Origin: Gammaproteobacteria bacterium
GTDB lineage: Bacteria; Pseudomonadota; Gammaproteobacteria; Xanthomonadales; SZUA-36
DNA length: 64,000 nucleotides
Assembly: GCA_030431095.1 (NCBI GenBank)
Contig: JAUIJU010000011.1
Location: 1 to 64,000, forward strand
Reading direction: 5' to 3'
The position numbers were made by a program, and so were the translations under genes. The notes below the pieces were generated by a model. The model had not been told where the DNA came from, searched no databases, and saw only the letters and a program-made list of their open reading frames with translations. Shown here one piece after another: positions 1 through 7,510 of the stretch. Numbering within the stretch: position 1 is the stretch's first letter; every line of letters starts with the position of its first letter.

Positions 1-1161
1 CCGGCGCTCTCCGAACTGTTCATCGTGGAGGGTGATTCCGCCGGTGGATCCGCCAAGCAGGGTCGCAACCGAAAGAACCAGGCAATCCTGCCGCTCAAAG
101 GCAAGATCCTGAACGTCGAGAAGGCGCGTTTCGACAAGATGCTGTCCTCCGCCGAGGTCGGCACCCTGATCACGGCCCTGGGCTGCGGCATCGGTCGTGA
201 CGAGTTCGACCCGGACAAGCTGCGTTATCACCGGGTGATCATCATGACGGACGCCGACGTCGACGGCTCGCACATTCGCACCCTGCTGCTGACTTTTTTC
301 TACCGGCAGATGCCGGAACTGATCGAACGCGGACACATCTATATTGGCCAGCCGCCGCTGTACAAGATCAAGCAGGGCAAGCAGGAGCACTACCTCAAGG
401 ACGACGCCGAGCTGAATGAATACCTGCTGGCCCGCGCCCTGGACAATGCCTCCCTGGTATTCGATCCGGACGCGCCTGCGCTGCAGGGCGAGGGGCTGGA
501 GTCACTGACGCGCGAGTACATGGCCGCCAAGGGGGCCATCGATCGGCTCTCCACGCGCTATGACCCGCGACTTTTAAGTCAACTCATTGATTATAAAGTT
601 TTTTCAGAAGACTGGGACGAGCGGGAGCTGGCGCAATGGTGCGAAGGGCTCACCGGGCGTCTGAACCGGGGCAAGCCGCCCAGCATCCGCTTCCAGGTCG
701 AACCCATGGAGGGAGAAGCCGGACTGGGCATCTGTTTCAGTCAGACCACGCATGGCGTCACCGAATCACGGGAAATTCGACGCACCTTTTTCCGTTCGCC
801 CGAGTATCGGCTGATCGGTGGGGTCGCGCGCAAGCTCGATGGACTGATGCAGGAAGGCGCCCACGTGCATCGTGGCAAATCCGGCGAACCCGTCGAGAGC
901 TTTCACGAAGCCTATGAATGGCTGATGGCCGAAAGCAAGAAAGGTCGCACCATCCAGCGCTTCAAGGGCCTGGGTGAAATGAACCCTGACCAGTTGTGGG
1001 ACACCACGGTGAATCCGGAGACGCGACGCCTGCTGCAGGTGTCCATCGAGGACGCGGTCGCTGCCGACGAGATCTTCTCCACCCTGATGGGTGACGAAGT
1101 CGAGCCGCGGCGTGATTTCATCGAGAGCAATGCCCTGGAGGCGTCCAACCTGGATGTCTGA
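1..1161 (+). CDS. gyrB: DNA gyrase subunit B, C-terminal part (5' end outside window)
   Basis: ATPase subunit of type II topoisomerase, which introduces negative supercoils together with GyrA. The frame is open from base 1, so only the C-terminal 386 residues or so are present. The TOPRIM region is clear (EGDSAGG, then [19 protein letters not shown]), and the C-terminal [11 protein letters not shown] block is intact. Between them lies the roughly 170-residue insertion seen in E. coli-type GyrB, which argues for gyrase and not ParE. Around 570-610 the codons turn abruptly A+T-rich ([13 protein letters not shown]) in an otherwise G+C-rich gene. The neighbour on the right is convergent, with 30 bp between the stops. 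Confidence 0.98.
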   Translation, partial: PALSELFIVEGDSAGGSAKQGRNRKNQAILPLKGKILNVEKARFDKMLSSAEVGTLITALGCGIGRDEFDPDKLRYHRVIIMTDADVDGSHIRTLLLTFFYRQMPELIERGHIYIGQPPLYKIKQGKQEHYLKDDAELNEYLLARALDNASLVFDPDAPALQGEGLESLTREYMAAKGAIDRLSTRYDPRLLSQLIDYKVFSEDWDERELAQWCEGLTGRLNRGKPPSIRFQVEPMEGEAGLGICFSQTTHGVTESREIRRTFFRSPEYRLIGGVARKLDGLMQEGAHVHRGKSGEPVESFHEAYEWLMAESKKGRTIQRFKGLGEMNPDQLWDTTVNPETRRLLQVSIEDAVAADEIFSTLMGDEVEPRRDFIESNALEASNLDV

Positions 1162-1191
1162 ACGCGTCGTCTGGCCCTGCCGGCGATCGAT

Positions 1192-1665
1192 TCAGTCGGG
1201 ATAGGTTTCCAGAACGTCGACCAGAGTCTGCATGCCGTCCTCGCCCCGCGGAATGGGACGGACGGGAATCTCCAGGCGCTCAGCGGCTTTCAGAAACGCC
1301 TTGCTGGAACTTACCAGCATGGCATCGCCGGGTTGGGACGTGTAGCGCGCCAGGATGTCACGCAAGGCGTCGACCCGTTTGCGGTCCTGGGTGAATACCG
1401 ATCGCGGCACGTAGTAGATGCCGTCGAGGTCTCCCCCGACTTCCTGCAACTGGTGCTGCAGTCGACCCTGTGCGCCGAGCACGTCGTCGATGTGGCCGCG
1501 CGTGGGAAACCACTGGTCGGGTTCCGAAGCGGTCAGGAGCAGATGTACCCCGCTGCGGGTCAGTTTGGCCAGGCGGCGAAACAGCCCGGGGCCCAGCGGT
1601 GAGTTTTCGGCCAGCAACATCAGCTTGCAACTGATGATCAGCAGCGGATGTCGCTGTTCCCCCAC
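1192..1665 (-). CDS. Degenerate HAD-like protein related to GmhB
   Basis: 157-residue protein starting at GTG, one base after the glyS stop, so probably translated with it. The slot after glyS is where Xanthomonadales commonly carry gmhB, the heptose-bisphosphate phosphatase of LPS core synthesis. Parts resemble GmhB: LDGIYYVP matches the GmhB LDGIYYCP segment, and VSSSKAFLKAAERLEIPV occupies the place of the VGDxxxDxxAAxxAG motif. The nucleophile motif (normally DRDG) reads ISCKLMLLAEN and the final acidic motif has lost its aspartates. I infer a catalytically dead HAD protein kept for another role, or a decaying gene. Family assignment rests on context and weak similarity. Confidence 0.7.
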   Translation of the reverse strand: MGEQRHPLLIISCKLMLLAENSPLGPGLFRRLAKLTRSGVHLLLTASEPDQWFPTRGHIDDVLGAQGRLQHQLQEVGGDLDGIYYVPRSVFTQDRKRVDALRDILARYTSQPGDAMLVSSSKAFLKAAERLEIPVRPIPRGEDGMQTLVDVLETYPD

Positions 1666-1666
1666 C

Positions 1667-3751
1667 TCAGTCGGCCAGCGAGAATTCCGCGACGTGGTCG
1701 AACAGACCCTTCAGAACATGCAGTTGCGCCAAGCGGTTGGCGCGTACGGACGGGTCATCGTCCATAACCATCACGCTGTCGAAATAACGATCCACGGGTT
1801 GGCGCAAGCCGGCCAGTACTGCCAGCGCGGCGGAGTAATCGCCCTGCGCGAACAGGGGTGCAACGGCGCTTTTTGCTTCGTTGACTTTCGTGTAAAGCTG
1901 CCGTTCTTCGTCAAAAGCGAACAACTTGGCATCTATATGCTCAGAAAAGCCGCCATCCTGCTTTTTCAGAATGTTCCCGATGCGCTTGTTGGCCGCCACC
2001 AGGCTGTCGGCCTCTTCCCGACGCATGAAGCCGGATACCGCCTCCAGGCGTGCGCGTAAGTCGGGCAACCCGGCAAGCGGCGCCGCCAGCACGGCATTGA
2101 CCTGGCGCGTTGACGCGCCACCATCGAGCAGGTGGTGACGCAAGCGCTCCAGGATGAAGCCTCGAACGTCGGTAACGGTGTCGTCGTTTGCAGCAAGCTG
2201 GTCTTTGAGGCCTTCAGCGGCGAGCGCCAACAGGGTATCGATGGACACCGTGAACGGCGCTTCCTCGAGGATGCGAACGACGCCAAGGGCAGCGCGTCGC
2301 AGCGCAAATGGGTCCTTGTTGCCGGTCGGTTTCAGACCCGCGGCAAAAATGCCGACCAGGGTGTCGAGCCGATCGGCCAGCGCCACCAGCTGTCCGTTGG
2401 TCGTCGCGGGTATCGTGTCGCCGGCAAAGCGCGGGTGGTAGTGCTCGGCTGCCGCCGCGGCCACGTCTTCGCTTTCACCCGCATGTTGCAGGTAGTAACC
2501 GTTCATGATGCCCTGCAGTTCGGGAAACTCACCGACCATGTGGCTGACCAGGTCCAGCTTGCACACACGGCCGGCACGATGAGCGGTTCCGGAATTACTG
2601 CCGACAAGTTCCGCGATTCTGGCGGCTAAATCAGCAATTCTTCGCGATTTGTCTCCAACGGAGCCGATATCTTTTTGAAATACGACCTTGTCCAGGGCGT
2701 CCGACCAGGCCTCCGGGTCCTGTTTGAGGTCCTGCATCCAGAAAAACTGCGCGTCCGCCAGGCGGGGACGAATCACCCGCTCGTAACCGGCCGACATGGC
2801 GGCGACGTCCCGGCTTTCGATATTGGCGACCACCACGAAATCCGCGGTCAGTTCGCCGTGGCTGTCAAGAATGGGGAAAAACTTCTGGTGGGATTCCATG
2901 CTGGCCACCAGGGCCTCACCCGGAACCCCAAGAAACCCGGCGTCGAAGGCGCAGCGAACCGCCACCGGCCATTCGACGATGTTGGTCACCTCGTCCAGTA
3001 GCGCATCGGTGATGCGGGTTCGCCCGCCGACCTCGGCGCCCAGGCGTTCGGCCTGCTCCCGAATGGCGTCACGACGCATGGCGGGATCGGCCATGACGAA
3101 ACAGTCGCGCAACCGTTCAACGTAACCCGAGGCCGTGGCCAGCGCATGCGTTCCCGGCGCGTGGATGCGGTGACCCCGCGTGAGCCGGTCCGCGGTGCAC
3201 CCCAGCAGGCGGCCTTCCAGAACCTCGGTGCCGTGCAGCACCACCAGCCAGTGCGCGGGGCGCACGAAAGAAAAGTCGTGGTCCGACCAGCGCATGGGTC
3301 GCGGTACCGGGAGCTGGTCCAGGGCCTGTTCGAGAATCGGGTAAAGCACTTCTCGGAGCGGCTTACCGGCCTCTTCGACACGGGCGAACAACCACTCTCC
3401 CTTGTCAGTGCTGAAGCGCTCGAGCTTTTCGACCGGCAGGCCGACGGAACCGGCAAAGCCGGTGGCAGCCCGCGTGGGTTGGCCCTGGTCGTCAAATGCG
3501 GCCGAAACCGCGGGGCCCTTGCGCTCGAGCACGCGGTCCGGCTGGCGGTCTGCCACGTCGGCCAGCAACAGGCTCATGCGTCGTGGCGTGTACACCGGTC
3601 GGCTCCTGCCGATATCGAACGCGATGCCGGCCTCGGACAGCCCTTCCCGGACGCCTTCGAAGAACGCTCGGGTGATGCCCTCCAGGGCCAGGGGCGGCAA
3701 CTCCTCGCAACCCAGCTCCACCAGCAAATCATGGTGGTTGGTGTCAGTCAT
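1667..3751 (-). CDS. glyS: Glycyl-tRNA synthetase beta subunit
   Basis: Beta subunit (694 residues) of the alpha2-beta2 bacterial glycyl-tRNA synthetase, needed for tRNA binding and aminoacylation. It begins [20 protein letters not shown], and the conserved [10 protein letters not shown] start is typical of GlyS. An upstream ATG-like start would lie inside glyQ coding sequence and is not preferred. The ATG overlaps the glyQ stop by 8 bp, implying translational coupling. HD-domain-like and anticodon-binding regions fill the C-terminal half. Confidence 0.97.
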   Translation of the reverse strand: MTDTNHHDLLVELGCEELPPLALEGITRAFFEGVREGLSEAGIAFDIGRSRPVYTPRRMSLLLADVADRQPDRVLERKGPAVSAAFDDQGQPTRAATGFAGSVGLPVEKLERFSTDKGEWLFARVEEAGKPLREVLYPILEQALDQLPVPRPMRWSDHDFSFVRPAHWLVVLHGTEVLEGRLLGCTADRLTRGHRIHAPGTHALATASGYVERLRDCFVMADPAMRRDAIREQAERLGAEVGGRTRITDALLDEVTNIVEWPVAVRCAFDAGFLGVPGEALVASMESHQKFFPILDSHGELTADFVVVANIESRDVAAMSAGYERVIRPRLADAQFFWMQDLKQDPEAWSDALDKVVFQKDIGSVGDKSRRIADLAARIAELVGSNSGTAHRAGRVCKLDLVSHMVGEFPELQGIMNGYYLQHAGESEDVAAAAAEHYHPRFAGDTIPATTNGQLVALADRLDTLVGIFAAGLKPTGNKDPFALRRAALGVVRILEEAPFTVSIDTLLALAAEGLKDQLAANDDTVTDVRGFILERLRHHLLDGGASTRQVNAVLAAPLAGLPDLRARLEAVSGFMRREEADSLVAANKRIGNILKKQDGGFSEHIDAKLFAFDEERQLYTKVNEAKSAVAPLFAQGDYSAALAVLAGLRQPVDRYFDSVMVMDDDPSVRANRLAQLHVLKGLFDHVAEFSLAD

Positions 3752-4637
3752 GGGTGGCCTCCCGCAGCACGGGGAAGTCCAGCGCCTCCCTACTCTGGTA
3801 GTACGCTTCCGCCACACCGCGCGCCACGTTGCGCACGCGCAGAATGAAGCGCTGGCGCTCGGTCACGGAAATGGCGCGTCGCGCGTCCAGCAGATTAAAC
3901 GTGTGTGACGCTTTGAGCACCTGTTCGTAGGCCGGTAGCGGCAAGCCCAGTTCCACCAGGCGTTGCGCCTCGGATTCACAGCTGTCGAACCAGCCGAACA
4001 GCGTATCCACGTCGGCCTCCTCGAAATTGTACCGAGACTGTTCCACTTCATTCTGGTGATACACGTCGCCGTAGGTGATCGCGCGCCCGTCCACCTCGGT
4101 CCACACCAGGTCGTAAACGTTGTCCACCCCCTGCAGGTACATGGCCAGGCGCTCCGACCCGTAGGTGATCTCACCCATGACCGGTCGGCACTCCAGGCCG
4201 CCGACCTGCTGGAAATAGGTGAACTGCGTGACCTCCATACCGTTTAGCCAAACCTCCCAGCCCAGACCCCAGGCGCCCAGTGTGGGCGATTCCCAGTTAT
4301 CTTCGACAAAGCGGATGTCGTGGACTTCCGGATCGATGCCAATGGATTTCAGTGACCCGAGGTAGCGCTCCTGGATGTCCTCCGGGGAAGGTTTCATCAC
4401 CACCTGCACCTGGTAGTAGTGCTGCAGACGGTTGGGGTTCTCACCGTAGCGACCGTCCGTGGGCCGGCGTGAGGGTTGGACGTAAACGGAATTCCACGGC
4501 TCGGGGCCAATGGCGCGTAAAAACGTCGCGGGGTGAAACGTGCCCGCGCCCACCTCGAGGTCCAGCGGCTGCACGTGAACACAGCCCTGGTCGGCCCAGT
4601 AGCCGATCAGACGGTTAATGAAATCCTGGAAATGCAT
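3744..4637 (-). CDS. glyQ: Glycyl-tRNA synthetase alpha subunit
   Basis: Catalytic class II subunit, 297 residues. Hallmarks are [53 protein letters not shown] and [20 protein letters not shown] ten codons upstream (4667) is possible but coincides with a TATAAT -10 box, so the ATG at 4637 is preferred. That ATG also matches the usual family length. glyQ is first in a glyQ-glyS-HAD operon, with a repeat-filled region of more than 1 kb upstream. Confidence 0.96.
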   Translation of the reverse strand: MHFQDFINRLIGYWADQGCVHVQPLDLEVGAGTFHPATFLRAIGPEPWNSVYVQPSRRPTDGRYGENPNRLQHYYQVQVVMKPSPEDIQERYLGSLKSIGIDPEVHDIRFVEDNWESPTLGAWGLGWEVWLNGMEVTQFTYFQQVGGLECRPVMGEITYGSERLAMYLQGVDNVYDLVWTEVDGRAITYGDVYHQNEVEQSRYNFEEADVDTLFGWFDSCESEAQRLVELGLPLPAYEQVLKASHTFNLLDARRAISVTERQRFILRVRNVARGVAEAYYQSREALDFPVLREATHD

Positions 4638-4666
4638 GAATGGAAATTCGGTAATGGAAACGGTCA

Positions 4667-4672
4667 ATTATA
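4667..4672 (-). promoter_or_regulatory. Candidate -10 box for glyQ operon
   Basis: Read on the minus strand this is a perfect TATAAT, 30 bp before the glyQ ATG. No good TTGACA-like -35 box is visible 16-18 bp upstream. The spacing suits a short leader ending at the ATG at 4637. Confidence 0.4.
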
Positions 4673-4698
4673 CGTTTTCGGGAAGTTTCGTGCGCCAT

Positions 4699-4760
4699 TG
4701 ACCTGGTCGGGTTTCGTGCGTGATTGACCGGGTCGGGTTGGGTTGCTGTATTGGTCGGGA
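4699..4760 (-). repeat. Dispersed intergenic repeat, copy A
   Basis: Minus-strand sequence containing CCGACCCGGTCAATCACG and then ACGAAACCCGACCAGGTC. It aligns over about 60 bp with the plus strand at 19909-19968, at roughly three in four positions by eye. It abuts the first foldback element. No coding sense is apparent. Confidence 0.55.
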
Positions 4761-4973
4761 ACGGGTGGCGCCCCCTTGGGGCGGGCCTGTCGTTCGGCCT
4801 TCGGCTGCCCTCGACTTCCTTCGCTTGGTGGGTACGGCTCGCTTGCATGCGCTCCCGGGCGCGGGTTTGATCACGAGGCTCGCCTAAAGCCGCTGCAGGC
4901 GGCTTTCCCCAGTCGCTCCGGTCGCTCGGCTCACTCCTTAATGGCCCGCCCCAAGGGGGCGCCACCCGTTCCC
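4757..4973 (+). repeat. Foldback element 1 with 31-bp perfect terminal inverted repeats
   Basis: The arms 4757-4787 and 4943-4973 are exact reverse complements over 31 bp. They enclose a 155-bp core that is found again, inverted, at 5434-5590. The core includes TCGCTTGCATGCGCTCCCGG and an inner hairpin AAAGCCG/CGGCTTT near 4885-4905. No transposase is nearby and no convincing reading frame is shared by both copies. This is non-coding repeat DNA, a non-autonomous mobile element or the gene of a structured RNA. Confidence 0.75.
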
Positions 4974-5407
4974 TTGCATCGGAGAGCCCGACCCGGTCAT
5001 CGCTTTCTTTGGGTGGGGTTCTTTTGGGGCACTGAGTATTACCTGCTATCCGCTTGCAGGAAACGTGCTCCCGGGCCGTAAGGAAAAGCGGTCTGCAGGG
5101 GTGAACTGTTGCCGGGATTGCCGGGCGCTCCTCGCGGCTGCCGTCAATGGCGGGGTCCGGCGCAGTGCGCCGTGCTGCCCAGCGGATAAACCGGAGCCAG
5201 GAACAGGCTGGCCCCAGCGACAAAAGCCGTCTTCACCGGTTTACCCGCCTGCACGCCGGCCCGTTCGACTCGAAGGGGCCGAACCACGGAGGCCACGTGG
5301 CGCGGCACCATGGTGCTAAACGCACTTCCCAGCCCACAAGGCCCGGAAGGGTGACAAGAAAGCACCCCAACAAAATGTGTGGGGGTGGAGGGTCTCGATG
5401 CAGGGGG
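4974..5407. other. Spacer between the two foldback elements; no supported gene
   Basis: 434 bp with long open frames on both strands, as expected of G+C-rich repeat DNA. A minus-strand frame (5144-5584) could encode 146 residues, but its 5' third is the core of foldback element 2 and it has no ribosome-binding site, so I do not call it. A TTTCTTTGGGTGGGG stretch near 5005 resembles the reverse complement of the segment near 5360-5380, so the inverted duplication may extend into the spacer. Confidence 0.4.
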
Positions 5408-5616
5408 CGGCTGGAGCATCCCGTTGCGGGATCTTTTAAGGGTCGTTGCCGAGCGACCGGAGCGACTGGGGCAGGCCGCCTTCAGCGGCCTGAGGCGAGC
5501 CTCGTGATGAAGCACGAGCCCGGGAGCGCATGCAAGCGAGCCGTTCCCACCAAGCGCAGGACAGCGAGGGAAGCCGAAGGCCAACGTCCCGATCCCGCAA
5601 CGGGGTGCTCCAGCCG
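5408..5616 (-). repeat. Foldback element 2, same core with different terminal inverted repeats
   Basis: The arms 5408-5433 and 5591-5616 are reverse complements over 26 bp with one mismatch. Their sequence is unrelated to the arms of element 1. The core is the reverse complement of the core of element 1, about 80% identical by eye. The inner hairpin also differs while still pairing: CAGGCCG/CGGCCTG here against AAAGCCG/CGGCTTT in element 1. Such compensatory change indicates selection for pairing. Confidence 0.75.
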
Positions 5617-5620
5617 ACCC

Positions 5621-5685
5621 CGATCAACAGAACCGATCAACAGAACCGGTCAACAGAACCGGTCAACAGAACCGACCAACAAAAC
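5621..5685 (+). repeat. Five tandem copies of a 13-bp repeat
   Basis: Units are CGATCAACAGAAC twice, CGGTCAACAGAAC twice and CGACCAACAAAAC once. The period of 13 is not a multiple of three, so this is not a peptide repeat. Degenerate CCGTCCAAC-type units continue to about 5735. Confidence 0.85.
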
Positions 5686-5780
5686 CGTCCACCCAACCCC
5701 GTCCAACAGAACCACCCACCCCGTCCAACAATCCCGCCATCCCCAACCTCGCCCACGACACCGATCCTCAAACGGAGTGG

Positions 5781-5809
5781 TGTAAAGGGGATGCAAGGCT
5801 GGTTATGAT
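5781..5809 (+). promoter_or_regulatory. Weak candidate promoter for the asnB-thrABC operon
   Basis: TGTAAA (5781-5786) and TATGAT (5804-5809) are separated by exactly 17 bp, 37 bp before the asnB GTG. The -35 box matches consensus poorly. No thr-type leader peptide with runs of Thr or Ile codons, and no attenuator hairpin, lies between here and the start codon. Confidence 0.35.
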
Positions 5810-5845
5810 GCAGGTTCAGGCATTTTGTGATGTGAGTGTTGTCCC

Positions 5846-7510
5846 GTGTGTTCAATTTTCGGCATCCTCGACGCAGAGGGTGCAGGCCGTGATTTGCGGC
5901 AGCTCGCTCTCCGCCAGTCACGGTTGCTCCGGCACCGCGGCCCGGACTGGAGCGGCAGCTATACCCACCCCCACGCGGTGCTGGCGCATGAGCGCCTGGC
6001 CATCGTGGACGTCAATACCGGTGCGCAGCCCCTGCTGTCCGCCGACGGTGATTGCGCGCTGGCGGTCAATGGCGAGATTTACAATCACCGCGAATTGCGT
6101 GAGGGCCCCCTGGCCGATTACGCCTTCACCACGGCGTCTGATTGCGAGGTCATACTGCCGTTGTACCAGGCGCAGGGCGCCGGGTTCCTGGACCGTCTGC
6201 GCGGCATGTTCGCTTTCGTGCTGTTCGACGCCGCGCGCGACCACTGGCTGATCGCGCGCGATCCCATCGGCATCATTCCGCTGTACACCGGCCTGGACGA
6301 GCAGGGCCGGCTGTACGTCGCCTCGGAAATGAAGGCGTTGATGGACGTGTGCACCCAGGTGCAGGAGTTTCCGCCCGGGCATGTCTGGCAAAGCGGCGAC
6401 GAGGCGCCGGTGGCGTACTTTCAACCGGCATGGCGCGAATTCGACGCGGTGTCCACGCAACCCACCGATCGCGAACGCCTGGCCGGCGCCCTGGAAGACA
6501 GCGTGCGGTCGCACCTGATGAGCGACGTTCCCTACGGCGTGCTGCTGTCCGGTGGCCTGGATTCCTCGCTGATTGCCGCGCTGGCAGCCCGCCACGCAAC
6601 CCGGCGCGTGGAAGATGACGAGCAAAGCCCGGCCTGGTGGCCGCGGCTGCACTCCTTCGCTGTGGGCCTCGAGGGCTCACCGGACCTGGCGGCCGCAAAG
6701 AAAGTGGCGGATGCCATCGGTACCGTTCACCACGGCTTCACCTACACGCTGCAGGAGGGGCTGGATGCCCTGGAAGAGGTCATCCACCACCTGGAAACCT
6801 ACGACGTGACCACCATCCGCGCCGCCACGCCCATGTACCTCATGGCCCGGAAGATTCGCGCGATGGGCATCAAGATGGTGCTGTCCGGCGAGGGCGCCGA
6901 CGAGGTGTTTGGCGGCTACCTGTATTTTCACAAGGCGCCGGACGCGCGCGCCTTCCACGAGGAGACCGTGCGCAAGGTCTCGCGCCTGCACCAGTTCGAC
7001 TGCCTGCGCGCCAACAAGGCCATGGCGGCCTGGGGCGTGGAGGCACGGGTCCCGTTCCTGGACCGGGATTTCCTGGACTACGCCATGTCCATCAATCCGG
7101 GCGACAAGATGGTGCCCGAAGGCGGCATGGAGAAGCAGGTGTTGCGCGAGGCCCTGGGGCAGCTGCTGCCCGAGGAAGTCGCCTGGCGTCAAAAGGAACA
7201 GTTTTCCGATGGCGTGGGCTATGGCTGGATCGACGCCCTGCGTGACCACGCGGCGGCGCAGGTCAGCGAGCAGGCACTGGAAACCGCCGCGCGCCGGTTC
7301 CCCCACAACACGCCGGACACGCGCGAGGCGTACTTCTATCGCACCATTTTCGAGCGCCACTTTCCCCTGCCCAGCGCCGCTTTGTGCGTGCCGGGTGGTA
7401 AGTCGGTGGCCTGCTCGTCACCCGAGGCCATGGCCTGGGACCCTGCCTTCGCCGAGCTGGCCGATCCCAGCGGCCGCGCCATGCGCACCGTGCACAAGGA
7501 CGCTTACTGA
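5846..7510 (+). CDS. asnB: Asparagine synthase (glutamine-hydrolysing), AsnB type
   Basis: Converts aspartate, glutamine and ATP to asparagine. It has 554 residues, the length of E. coli AsnB. The GTG start is followed directly by Cys2, the glutaminase nucleophile (CSIFGI). RHRGPDWSG, AVNGEIYNH and SDCEVILPLY mark the N-terminal amidotransferase domain. SGGLDSSLIAAL is the PP-loop of the synthetase domain, followed by GEGADEVFGGYLYFHKAP and the conserved C-terminal VPGGKSVACSS. The stop overlaps the thrA ATG by one base (TGATG). Placing asnB at the head of a thr operon joins two pathways that both consume aspartate. Confidence 0.97.
   Translation: MCSIFGILDAEGAGRDLRQLALRQSRLLRHRGPDWSGSYTHPHAVLAHERLAIVDVNTGAQPLLSADGDCALAVNGEIYNHRELREGPLADYAFTTASDCEVILPLYQAQGAGFLDRLRGMFAFVLFDAARDHWLIARDPIGIIPLYTGLDEQGRLYVASEMKALMDVCTQVQEFPPGHVWQSGDEAPVAYFQPAWREFDAVSTQPTDRERLAGALEDSVRSHLMSDVPYGVLLSGGLDSSLIAALAARHATRRVEDDEQSPAWWPRLHSFAVGLEGSPDLAAAKKVADAIGTVHHGFTYTLQEGLDALEEVIHHLETYDVTTIRAATPMYLMARKIRAMGIKMVLSGEGADEVFGGYLYFHKAPDARAFHEETVRKVSRLHQFDCLRANKAMAAWGVEARVPFLDRDFLDYAMSINPGDKMVPEGGMEKQVLREALGQLLPEEVAWRQKEQFSDGVGYGWIDALRDHAAAQVSEQALETAARRFPHNTPDTREAYFYRTIFERHFPLPSAALCVPGGKSVACSSPEAMAWDPAFAELADPSGRAMRTVHKDAY

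Noticed and set aside
5144-5584. 146-residue minus-strand frame in the repeat island
   Set aside because: Its first third is the foldback element core, it has no ribosome-binding site, and open frames on both strands are expected in G+C-rich repeats.
5621-5685. CRISPR array
   Set aside because: The 13-bp units are directly adjacent without spacers, and no cas genes are present.
5686-5845. A thr-operon leader peptide and attenuator
   Set aside because: No short frame rich in Thr/Ile codons and no terminator hairpin with U-tract before asnB or thrA.
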